Shown here one piece after another: positions 1 to 5,329 of a stretch of DNA of 5,329 nt. Position 1 is the stretch's first letter, and each line of letters opens with the position of its first letter. A model generated the notes under the pieces. The model did no database searches. It was not told the origin of the DNA and saw only the letters and a list, made by a program, of their open reading frames with translations. The translations under genes and the position numbers were made by a program. The stretch is from assembly GCA_030683195.1 (NCBI GenBank), contig JAUXQA010000110.1, forward strand, positions 1-5,329. Direction: 5' to 3'. Source of the DNA: Rhodoferax sp. GTDB lineage: Bacteria > Pseudomonadota > Gammaproteobacteria > Burkholderiales > Burkholderiaceae_C.

Positions 1-1017
1 CGCCAGAGCACCGACAGCATTGCCACCGCCAGCGCAGAAATCGCCAGTGGCAATAACGACCTGGCCCAACGCACAGAACAGACTTCAAGCAACTTGCAGT
101 CCACCGCCTCCAGCATGGACCAATTGACCAGCACAGTTCAACAAAGTGCCGACAACGCCCGCCAGGCCAGCACCCTTGCAGCCAACGCGTCGTCTGTGGC
201 AGAACGCGGTGGCGCGGTGGTGAGCCAAGTGGTCTCAACGATGGAAGAGATCAATGTCAGCAGCCGAAAAATCTCGGACATCATCGGAGTAATTGACGGT
301 ATTGCGTTTCAGACAAATATTCTGGCGCTCAATGCCGCTGTCGAGGCGGCACGAGCAGGCGAGCAGGGCAGGGGTTTTGCCGTGGTGGCCAGCGAAGTGC
401 GCAGCCTCGCCCAGCGCAGTGCTGAAGCTGCCAAAGAGATCAAGGGGCTGATTGGGACATCAGTCGAGAAAGTGGCCTCAGGCACCAAACTGGTCTCCGA
501 TGCCGGCAACACAATGAATGACATTGTCCAATCGGTGCGCAAAGTTGCGGACATGATTGGCGAGATCACTGCGGCAGCCAATGAGCAAAGCTCCGGCATC
601 GCCCATGTCAATGGCGCCATCGGCAATCTGGACCAAATGACACAGCAAAATGCAGCGCTGGTGGAAGAAAGTGCGGCAGCGGCAGAAAGTCTGCGCGACC
701 AAGCCAACCAATTGGCCCAAGCCGTGGCTGTGTTCAAAATCAGTGGTTCAGTCGCGGCTTTTGCAGCGAAGCAGCCCGCGCGAGACATCACACCGCGCGC
801 AGAGTCACTCACCTATAAACGGCCACAGCCAATGGCCGCCAAAAAGCCGGCAGCCCAACTCACAGGTGGGCGTGCACCGACTGCGGCCAAACCGGCACTC
901 AAGCTGGCGAGCAGCCCGGCCAAGAAGCCCTTGGCACCAGCTGCGGCCCCTATGTCATCGGCCAAGGCAGTTCCGTCAGCCAAACCAGCCGCCGATGACG
1001 ACTGGGAGACCTTTTAA
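1..1017 (+). CDS. Methyl-accepting chemotaxis protein, C-terminal part (5' end outside window)
   Basis: This is the cytoplasmic part of a chemoreceptor, which relays ligand sensing to the CheW-CheA kinase complex at the inner membrane. The frame is open from base 1 and gives 338 residues before TAA. The fragment begins just after where a HAMP domain would end (residues 4-20 resemble the start of the Tsr methylation helix). The hairpin tip, residues 98-130, contains IDGIAFQTNILALNAAVEAA followed by RAGEQGRGFAVVA, the nearly invariant CheA/CheW contact region. The matching helix returns through QQNAALVEESAAAA (215-228). By alignment with my memory of E. coli Tsr, the five methylation positions are Q27, S34, Q41, E223 and R232, so two cannot be methylated. 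Residues 247-333 form a long Ala/Pro/Lys/Ser-rich, probably disordered tail ending in DWETF. Length and heptad register fit the Tsr-like 36-heptad class. The sensor domain is not visible, so the ligand is unknown. Family assignment is secure. Confidence 0.97.
   Translation, partial: RQSTDSIATASAEIASGNNDLAQRTEQTSSNLQSTASSMDQLTSTVQQSADNARQASTLAANASSVAERGGAVVSQVVSTMEEINVSSRKISDIIGVIDGIAFQTNILALNAAVEAARAGEQGRGFAVVASEVRSLAQRSAEAAKEIKGLIGTSVEKVASGTKLVSDAGNTMNDIVQSVRKVADMIGEITAAANEQSSGIAHVNGAIGNLDQMTQQNAALVEESAAAAESLRDQANQLAQAVAVFKISGSVAAFAAKQPARDITPRAESLTYKRPQPMAAKKPAAQLTGGRAPTAAKPALKLASSPAKKPLAPAAAPMSSAKAVPSAKPAADDDWETF
1000..1014 (+). other. C-terminal DWETF pentapeptide (CheR/CheB docking tether)
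   Basis: The last five residues of the chemoreceptor are D-W-E-T-F, one substitution from the NWETF of E. coli Tsr and NWETF/NWESF of other high-abundance receptors. In that family the pentapeptide binds the methyltransferase CheR and the methylesterase CheB. The Trp and Phe that anchor binding are both present. It sits at the end of a tail of about 90 residues, longer than the roughly 35-residue linker of Tsr. Binding is inferred from the motif. Confidence 0.85.
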
Positions 1018-1032
1018 GCCATCAGGCGCCGA

Positions 1033-1488
1033 TCACTCCAATTCGGCAATCAGCTCGATCTCCACACATGCGCCCATGGGAATTTGTGCTACACCAAAGG
1101 CGCTTCGGGCGTGCGCGCCCTTGTCTCCAAAGACCTCACCAAAAAGCTCACTTGCGCCATTGGTGACCAGGTGCTGCTCGGTGAAGTCCCCCGTGGAGTT
1201 GACGAGCGACATCAGTTTGACGATGCGCTTGACCTTGTTGAGGTCACCCACCGCCGCGTGTAAAGTGCCCATCAGGTCGATTGCAATGGCCCGCGCAGCT
1301 GCCTTGCCTTCGAGCGTAGCCATGTTCTTGCCGAGTTGCCCTACCCAGGCTTGGCCATCTTTTTTAGCGATGTGACCACTCAAGAAAACCAGCTTGCCGG
1401 TTTGTACAAACGGGACGTAGGCCGCGGCTGGAATAGCCACCGGGGGCAAGGTGATGTTGAGTTGGTTCAGTTTGTCGTAAATGCTCAT
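1033..1488 (-). CDS. RidA/YjgF/UK114-family protein (151 aa, long-form subfamily)
   Basis: This is a small cytoplasmic protein of the RidA (YjgF/YER057c/UK114) superfamily, whose characterised members hydrolyse reactive enamine/imine intermediates released by PLP enzymes. Visible family features are GKLVFLSGHIAKKDGQ (31-46), the helical A-A-A-R-A-I-A-I-D-L segment (63-72), and a C-terminal ARSAFGVAQIPMGACVEIEL strand pair (127-146). R128 aligns with the substrate-carboxylate-binding Arg105 of E. coli RidA, and a C-terminal Glu (E143/E145) matches the conserved acidic residue. The Cys two residues after that Arg is Ala here, and the protein is about 25 residues longer than classical RidA, so it belongs to a divergent subfamily whose substrate may differ. 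ATG at 1488 was chosen because AAGGAA lies 5 nt upstream. An in-frame ATG at 1545 would add 19 residues read from the spacer repeat region. The gene converges on the MCP gene, 15 bp away, with no obvious terminator between them. Confidence 0.93.
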   Translation of the reverse strand: MSIYDKLNQLNITLPPVAIPAAAYVPFVQTGKLVFLSGHIAKKDGQAWVGQLGKNMATLEGKAAARAIAIDLMGTLHAAVGDLNKVKRIVKLMSLVNSTGDFTEQHLVTNGASELFGEVFGDKGAHARSAFGVAQIPMGACVEIELIAELE

Positions 1489-1493
1489 TTTGA

Positions 1494-1499
1494 TTCCTT
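1494..1499 (-). promoter_or_regulatory. Ribosome binding site deciding the RidA-like gene start
   Basis: On the minus strand the sequence reads AAGGAA, then TCAAA, then ATG, a good Shine-Dalgarno core with a 5-nt gap. It supports translation from 1488 rather than from the upstream in-frame ATG at 1545, which has no comparable purine-rich site. Confidence 0.8.
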
Positions 1500-1555
1500 T
1501 TTTGGGGTTATATTGACTAAATTGGCCTCTAGCCGGCGTATTCATTGCCTTAAAC

Positions 1556-1572
1556 GCTACTTAATCAGTAGC
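1556..1572. repeat. Short palindromic repeat, copy A (intergenic)
   Basis: The + strand reads GCTACTTAATCAGTAGC: a perfect 6-bp stem (GCTACT/AGTAGC) around a 5-nt loop. It matches copy B at 5106-5122 in 14 of 17 positions. One pair of differences is compensatory (C5-G13 here, T5-A13 in copy B), which keeps the stem. On the minus strand it is followed within about 40 nt by GGCTAGAGGCC. This combination resembles short dispersed intergenic repeats I recall from Comamonadaceae genomes, but that resemblance is from memory. Confidence 0.65.
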
Positions 1573-1598
1573 AACATGAATCAATCCTGGCTTTGAGA

Positions 1599-2570
1599 TT
1601 AACCTTGGCCTTGTGACTGGGTCTGGCTTTGCCAGGGTGTATTGTTGCTTGTAACTGCCAAAGCGGGTGGGCTCGGTTCATTGAAGGGCTCCACCGTCAC
1701 CCCGACCGTCAAGGTGTGACTGGCTCCACCGTGGATGACGCCGCGAATCGGCGATACATCGGCAAAATCACGCCCCGTGGCCAGCGTAACGTAGTCAACC
1801 CCCGGCGAGTGCCAACCGGCCCGGTTGTTGGTGGGGTCGAGGTCGCACCAACGCTGATCGGGCGGCAAGTCAGGCACGTACACCGACACCCAGGCATGAG
1901 ATGCGTCGCTACCTTTGAGTTTGACTGTGCCCGGGGCAGGCTGGGTCAACAAGTAGCCGCTGACATAACGCGCCGGGACACCGACCGCGCGCAGGCAAGC
2001 GATCATGATGTGCGCAAAGTCCTGGCAGACACCTTTGCGCTGGGCCAGTGCCTCCAGGGCAGGCGTGTTGATCTGCGTGCTTTGGCTCTCATAAGTGAAA
2101 TCATGAAATATGCGCTGCATCAGGTCCTGGGCTGCGGCCAGCACGCCCACGCCAGGCGCAAAGCTGGGGCGGGCGTAGGCCGCAAATTCCGGGTGACGGG
2201 GCACAAAGGGCGAGGCAAACACAAATTCTGTGGCAGCGTCAAAACGTTGCCCTGATCGGTACCGATAGATCTCGCGAGTCTGCTCCCAGGTGATGCGACT
2301 CGCTGGCGGCGTACTGGCCCGGGTGGTGACCACGCTTTGCGCCACCACGGTGAGCACAGTGTGCGCGGTTTGCAGCGAGAAGAAGCAACGGGTATTGCCA
2401 AAAACATCTTGCGTGTGACTAACCTGGGCCGGGGTCGGGCTGATGGTGAGGGTGTGGCTCAGCAGCCGTTGAAAACCCGTGTTGACAGGCTGCAAATAAG
2501 CCATATGCTGCGCCGTCTCAACCGCCGGCGCGTATTTGTAGCGGGTTTCATGAGTCACTTGCAGATTCAT
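1599..2570 (-). CDS. Transglutaminase-like cysteine peptidase/amidase family protein
   Basis: This 323-residue protein has the bacterial transglutaminase-like layout. An N-terminal beta-rich domain (about 1-85, starting MNLQVTHETRYKYAPAVETA) is followed by a transglutaminase core (about 140-265). The catalytic Cys is C182 in RKGVCQDFAHIMIACLRAVG, the His is H225 in DASHAWVSVYVPDL, and the Asp is probably D245 in WCDLDPTNN, so the thiol triad looks intact. There is no signal peptide or membrane segment, so it should be cytoplasmic. Prokaryotic members are usually thought to hydrolyse or transfer amide bonds rather than crosslink proteins; the substrate here is unknown. The C-terminal end is a Gln/Ser/Gly-rich tail (WQSQTQSQGQG), probably disordered. 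Its ATG overlaps the stop of the ATP-grasp/alpha-E gene by one base. Only a weak GTGGG lies upstream, so translation probably depends on coupling. Family assignment is secure; the reaction is inferred. Confidence 0.94.
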   Translation of the reverse strand: MNLQVTHETRYKYAPAVETAQHMAYLQPVNTGFQRLLSHTLTISPTPAQVSHTQDVFGNTRCFFSLQTAHTVLTVVAQSVVTTRASTPPASRITWEQTREIYRYRSGQRFDAATEFVFASPFVPRHPEFAAYARPSFAPGVGVLAAAQDLMQRIFHDFTYESQSTQINTPALEALAQRKGVCQDFAHIMIACLRAVGVPARYVSGYLLTQPAPGTVKLKGSDASHAWVSVYVPDLPPDQRWCDLDPTNNRAGWHSPGVDYVTLATGRDFADVSPIRGVIHGGASHTLTVGVTVEPFNEPSPPALAVTSNNTPWQSQTQSQGQG

Positions 2571-2572
2571 CA
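2568..2572 (-). promoter_or_regulatory. TGATG stop-start overlap (translational coupling)
   Basis: On the minus strand the TGA of the ATP-grasp/alpha-E gene and the ATG of the transglutaminase-like gene share their A. With no strong Shine-Dalgarno of its own, the downstream gene is probably translated by terminating ribosomes that reinitiate, which would keep the two products in a fixed ratio. Confidence 0.75.
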
Positions 2573-5272
2573 GGTGCCCACGCTGTGGTTGATATCACCC
2601 GAATGGGTGAAATAGCTGGTGCTGATGGCGTCCGACACGTTCACAGACGCTGTCGTGCACTTTAAAAGCAAGTCGCTCAATGCAAAAAAGTAACTGTGCT
2701 CTGGAAAAGCCGGCATCTGGACACCTTGGCTCCGTAAAACCTCGGGCGGTTTGGACTGAGCCATGTAGTCCGGTAACGCCTGACACAGCTGGGTCAAATC
2801 CCACAGCGCCGGGTCAGGCAGGCGCAGCGACAAAGGGCAAAGCTGGCCCGGCTCTGAACCCGCCAGCTTGGCCAGTCGCCCACGCAGGGTTTGGGTGACC
2901 CAGGCCAGAGATCTCGGGTTGTCGGGGTCCAACACCAGCAGGTCGATCAAGGCGGCCATGTCGCGGCTTTGCTGGTACTGCGCATGGAAGGTGATCGTGC
3001 TGTCAAAGAGTTCCATCATGGCCTCAAAGCCACCCGTGGTGTGCACCATACCGGTGTCAAACCCACTGGCCAGCGATGACGCGAGAAAACTCAAACGTTC
3101 AATGTGACGGCCAATGCTCAACAAGCGCCAACCATCATCGCGCGTCATGCGGTCGGTCTGCGCCCCCGTGATGGCCGCCATATGGTCACTTGTGTTTTTA
3201 AGGATCTGCAAGGCCTCCAGCGACGAATAATCGCCCGCGCGGCTGTGTTTGGCACAGGCGGCAAACAGCTCTTCTTCTGCCCGCACAATCACACGCCAGT
3301 GCGCCTGCGACAGGCGTTCGCGCACGGTCGACCCGGCCATCTTCAGGGCTCGCAGGTAATAACCCACGCTGGTCGCCCCTTCAATATTGCCCAGGCTGGC
3401 GATCAACGAGCGCTCGAAGACCCGGCGCGCCTGGGCTGGCGAGGGCACACCCGGGACAACCAGCGTGTTACTCACAGCCATCTTGCCCAGCCACGCCAAT
3501 AAACGCGGCGAGGACTGATCCTCGCCATTGAGGCACTCCAGTGTCAAACGGGCCAGGCGAATGGCGTTTTCAGTGCGCTCGGTATAACGACCCAGCCAGA
3601 AGAGATTTTCAGCGGCCCGGCTCGTCACCAAACGCTTGCGGTGCGCCAGCAAAGCAGGTGTCAGGTGGGGCTGCAACAAGGTGGATTGGTCAACCTCGCC
3701 CTGCGTGAGCGCCCAGACATCGGCACTGCTGCCGCCGCGCTGCATGGCAGCCGTTTCGGCGGCTGTACCAGCCAGGCGCGCCAGCCCGCCCGGCAGAACA
3801 CGCCAGGCCTGAGCGCCATCCGACACGGCGAACACCCGCAACATCATGGAGCGGGGCTCCATGTGGCCCGCCTTGGCATCGCCCCGCCAGGTGGGCATTT
3901 GAGACAGGGGCTGATAAGCCTGCACCGTGTAATCTTCGCTTTGGCGTACGATGCGACCAGCCCATTCGTCCAGTTCCCGGGGCTGCAAATCCCGCCCCAG
4001 CACAGCCTCAAAACTGGCATGGCTGGGCGAGCCGGGGTAGGTGGGTTTGATGGCGCAATCGCGCAAGCGAGGCAACGCCTCTTCCATGGCCGATCGCTCG
4101 CCGCACCACCAGGTGGGCAAAGCAGGCAAAAGCAGTTCTTCACCCAACAAATGCAACGACAAGGCGGGCAAAAAGCCGAGCAAGGCAGGAGACTCCAAAA
4201 ACGCCGACCCCGGCGCGTTGGCTACCAAAACATGCCCGGCGCGAATCGCCTGCAACAAGCCCGGCACGCCCAGCGTGGAGTCAGAGCGCAGCTCCAGAGG
4301 GTCAAGATACTCGTCATCCACCCTTTTGAGCAGGCCATGCACCGGCACCAACCCTTTGAGGGTCTTCAGGTACAGGTGCTCGTCGCGCACGATCAGGTCG
4401 CTGCCCTCAACCAGCGTCAAACCCAGGTAACGGGCAAGGTAGGCGTGTTCAAAATAGGTTTCGTTGTACGGGCCGGGGGTGAGCAGGGCCAGGTGGGCGT
4501 CCTGTCCAGCGGGGCTCATCTTTTTCAGGCTGTTCATGAGCGCCCGGTAAGTGGCTGCCAAACGCTGGACCTTCATGGCCTCAAAGGCCTCAGTGAACTG
4601 GGCAGAAATCGCCAGCCTGTTCTCCAGCAAATAGCCCAGGCCGGAGGGCGCCTGACAGCGCTGACTCACCACCCACCAGTTACCGTCCGGACCACGCGCA
4701 AGATCAAAAGCGGCAATGTGCAGGTGGGTTCCACCCACCGGTTTGACACCGTGCATCGCACGCAAATACCCCGGATGACCTTGCACCAGAGCCGGAGGCA
4801 ACAGACCCTGGGCCAGCAGCTGCTGCGGCCCGTAGACGTCCACCATCACTTGCTCCAGCAGACGCATGCGCTGCAGCACGCCCGCCTCAATTTGCCGCCA
4901 ACTCTCGGGCTCCACAATGAGCGGAAAAAGGTCAAGAGACCAGGGGCGCTGCGGCCCGCCCTCATCGGCATAGACGTTGTAGGTCACGCCGTTGTCCCGA
5001 ATCTGGCGCTCCAGGCTGGTCATTCGCTGATTCAGGTCAATACGGCTGGTATCGGCGATATTTTCAAAGAATTGACCCCAAGCCGCCGTTAAACAAGGGG
5101 CTGAAGCTATTGAATCAATAGCGAATTTGGTTTCTGAACTCTCGCTGTCTGGAACCAAACCACGTATTTCGTCGAAATGCCCGGCCACTCGGGCATACAC
5201 CGGCGGCGTCGACACAGGGTTGTTGGGCTCGCTACGGGCCATGGCAGAGGGGGAGTCGTTTGGTTCTTTCAC
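2570..5272 (-). CDS. Circularly permuted type-2 ATP-grasp / alpha-E domain fusion protein
   Basis: This 900-residue cytoplasmic protein joins two families that are separate genes in many bacteria (COG2308 and COG2307). Residues about 85-540 are the circularly permuted ATP-grasp. Landmarks are RPWSLDLFPLIVEPESW (109-125), HPGYLRAMHG (166-175), FDLARGPDGNWWVVSQ (189-204), APSGLGYLLENR (208-219), LTPGPYNETYFEHAYLARYL (264-283), LLKRVDDEYLDPL (314-326), RVFAVSDG (479-486), LPGGLARLAG (493-502) and QRGGSSADVWAL (511-522). Residues about 548-890 are the all-helical alpha-E domain, opening with SRAAENLFWLGRYTERTENA (551-570) and repeating a related GRHIERLSFLASSL at 721-734. ATP-grasp enzymes ligate carboxylates to amines through acyl-phosphates; the substrate here is unknown. 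The usual glycine-rich loop after the conserved Lys-Pro appears replaced (K409-P410, then TYPGSPSHAS). The longest start is GTG at 5272; ATG at 5242 (M11) is an alternative. Neither has a strong ribosome binding site. A palindromic repeat encodes residues 51-56 in the variable N-terminal linker. Confidence 0.93.
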   Translation of the reverse strand: MKEPNDSPSAMARSEPNNPVSTPPVYARVAGHFDEIRGLVPDSESSETKFAIDSIASAPCLTAAWGQFFENIADTSRIDLNQRMTSLERQIRDNGVTYNVYADEGGPQRPWSLDLFPLIVEPESWRQIEAGVLQRMRLLEQVMVDVYGPQQLLAQGLLPPALVQGHPGYLRAMHGVKPVGGTHLHIAAFDLARGPDGNWWVVSQRCQAPSGLGYLLENRLAISAQFTEAFEAMKVQRLAATYRALMNSLKKMSPAGQDAHLALLTPGPYNETYFEHAYLARYLGLTLVEGSDLIVRDEHLYLKTLKGLVPVHGLLKRVDDEYLDPLELRSDSTLGVPGLLQAIRAGHVLVANAPGSAFLESPALLGFLPALSLHLLGEELLLPALPTWWCGERSAMEEALPRLRDCAIKPTYPGSPSHASFEAVLGRDLQPRELDEWAGRIVRQSEDYTVQAYQPLSQMPTWRGDAKAGHMEPRSMMLRVFAVSDGAQAWRVLPGGLARLAGTAAETAAMQRGGSSADVWALTQGEVDQSTLLQPHLTPALLAHRKRLVTSRAAENLFWLGRYTERTENAIRLARLTLECLNGEDQSSPRLLAWLGKMAVSNTLVVPGVPSPAQARRVFERSLIASLGNIEGATSVGYYLRALKMAGSTVRERLSQAHWRVIVRAEEELFAACAKHSRAGDYSSLEALQILKNTSDHMAAITGAQTDRMTRDDGWRLLSIGRHIERLSFLASSLASGFDTGMVHTTGGFEAMMELFDSTITFHAQYQQSRDMAALIDLLVLDPDNPRSLAWVTQTLRGRLAKLAGSEPGQLCPLSLRLPDPALWDLTQLCQALPDYMAQSKPPEVLRSQGVQMPAFPEHSYFFALSDLLLKCTTASVNVSDAISTSYFTHSGDINHSVGT
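5106..5122. repeat. Short palindromic repeat, copy B (inside the ATP-grasp gene)
   Basis: The + strand reads GCTATTGAATCAATAGC, a perfect 8-bp inverted repeat around a single A. It matches copy A at 1556-1572 in 14 of 17 positions and carries a compensatory T-A for C-G exchange in the stem. On the minus strand it is translated in frame as A-I-D-S-I-A (residues 51-56), in an AT-rich patch between GHFDEIRGLVP and LTAAWGQFFE, a variable linker ahead of the ATP-grasp core. Confidence 0.65.
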
Positions 5273-5302
5273 GGTGTCAGAGTATGCCAGCGCCCCATCA
5301 TG
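5273..5302. other. 30-nt leader between upstream terminator and ATP-grasp start
   Basis: Only 30 nt separate the terminator T-tract from the GTG start. I see no purine-rich Shine-Dalgarno at 5-10 nt and no -35/-10 pair. On the minus strand an out-of-frame ATGATG opens a 10-codon reading frame that stops at a TGA overlapping the GTG (CCGTGA). This could be chance. The promoter must overlap the terminator, lie inside the annotated coding region if the real start is further down, or be read-through. Confidence 0.5.
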
Positions 5303-5329
5303 AAAAACAGGCCGCTTGTAAGCGGCCTG
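5303..5329 (-). terminator. Strong intrinsic terminator of an upstream minus-strand gene
   Basis: Reading the minus strand from the window edge, CAGGCCGCT, a 4-nt loop TACA and AGCGGCCTG form a perfect 9-bp GC-rich stem (10 bp if the loop closes further), directly followed by TTTTT and C. This is a textbook Rho-independent terminator. It should end a minus-strand transcript from a gene beyond 5329 and so separates that gene from the ATP-grasp operon. Whether a T-run also follows on the + strand cannot be seen because the stem ends at the window edge. Confidence 0.9.

Larger units (their letters stand above)
1489..1598. other. 110-bp spacer between transglutaminase-like and RidA-like genes
   Basis: This non-coding stretch is more AT-rich than its flanks. 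Read on the minus strand, it holds a 17-nt palindrome (1556-1572), then GGCTAGAGGCC (1524-1534), then a TATAAC box (1507-1512) 18 nt before the RidA-like start, and the AAGGAA ribosome binding site. TATAAC could be a -10 element, but I see no convincing -35 hexamer 16-18 nt further up. The hairpin lacks a clear following T-run, so it is not a good intrinsic terminator either. Whether the RidA-like gene has its own promoter or is read through from the operon cannot be decided from sequence. Confidence 0.6.

Noticed and set aside
1018..1032. Bidirectional terminator between the convergent MCP and RidA-like genes
   Set aside because: The 15-bp gap contains only the small GGCGCC palindrome, with no usable stem-loop or T-run.
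650..1375. + strand frame overlapping the MCP tail and running into the RidA-like gene
   Set aside because: It is Pro/Arg/Ser-rich out-of-frame translation of the MCP tail continuing antisense through the RidA-like gene. No independent coding evidence.
1507..1512. TATAAC as a -10 box of a RidA-like gene promoter
   Set aside because: The hexamer and its distance to the start are plausible, but no -35-like hexamer lies 16-18 nt upstream, so I did not call a promoter.
1489..1545. N-terminal extension of the RidA-like protein from the ATG at 1545
   Set aside because: The extra 19 residues do not match the family's usual start and come from the repeat-bearing spacer, while AAGGAA is ideally placed for the ATG at 1488.
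1556..1572. The palindrome as an intrinsic terminator for the ATP-grasp/transglutaminase operon
   Set aside because: The stem is only 6 bp with A/T pairs, and on the minus strand it is followed by GTTTAAGG rather than a continuous T-tract.
1629..2255. + strand open frame of 208 codons opposite the transglutaminase-like gene
   Set aside because: It is antisense to the conserved core containing C182 and H225, and its translation shows no known motif.
3845..3863. Perfect 8-bp inverted repeat CATGGAGC-GGG-GCTCCATG inside the ATP-grasp gene
   Set aside because: It lies in conserved coding sequence (around HMEPRSMM), has no T-run and no second copy seen in the window. A coincidental hairpin is the simplest reading.
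3641..5092. Long + strand open frame of 483 codons opposite the ATP-grasp gene
   Set aside because: It is antisense to a well-supported gene, rich in Gln/Arg/His as expected from reading the complement of GC-rich codons, has no recognisable domain and no ribosome binding site. It is a frame shadow.

Overview
This GC-rich window looks like a chromosomal segment from a betaproteobacterium of the Burkholderiales, most likely the Comamonadaceae (Rhodoferax/Polaromonas-like). That placement is inferred from three things: the protein families, especially an ATP-grasp domain fused to an alpha-E domain; an MCP ending in a WETF-type tail; and short palindromic spacer repeats. It is not a database result. 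Nothing indicates a phage, transposon or plasmid.

Layout. Positions 1-1017 (+) hold the C-terminal 338 residues of a methyl-accepting chemotaxis protein: the complete cytoplasmic signalling hairpin, a long Ala/Pro/Lys-rich tail and a terminal DWETF pentapeptide. After a 15-bp convergent gap comes a minus-strand RidA/YjgF-family gene (1033-1488), with a clear ribosome binding site that fixes its start. A 110-bp spacer (1489-1598) carries a short palindromic repeat. Further upstream on the minus strand are two tightly coupled genes. The first is a 900-residue fusion of a circularly permuted type-2 ATP-grasp domain and an alpha-E domain (2570-5272). The second is a 323-residue transglutaminase-like protein (1599-2570), whose start codon overlaps the fusion's stop codon as TGATG. 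The window closes with a strong minus-strand intrinsic terminator (5303-5329) belonging to a gene beyond the edge.

How the genes fit together. The ATP-grasp/alpha-E protein and the transglutaminase form the core of a conserved but poorly characterised gene set, predicted from comparative genomics to make and process peptide or isopeptide bonds. The ATP-grasp would ligate an amine to a carboxylate using ATP, and the transglutaminase-like thiol enzyme would cleave or transfer amide bonds. The substrate is unknown. The RidA-like protein may be a bystander or a clean-up enzyme for reactive imines. The MCP is convergent and probably unrelated.

The most interesting points are four. Two 17-nt palindromes about 3.5 kb apart share 14 of 17 bases and differ by a compensatory pair. 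One of them is embedded in frame in the ATP-grasp gene. The phosphate-binding region of the ATP-grasp domain seems to have lost its usual glycine-rich loop. Very little room is left for a promoter between the upstream terminator and the fusion gene.
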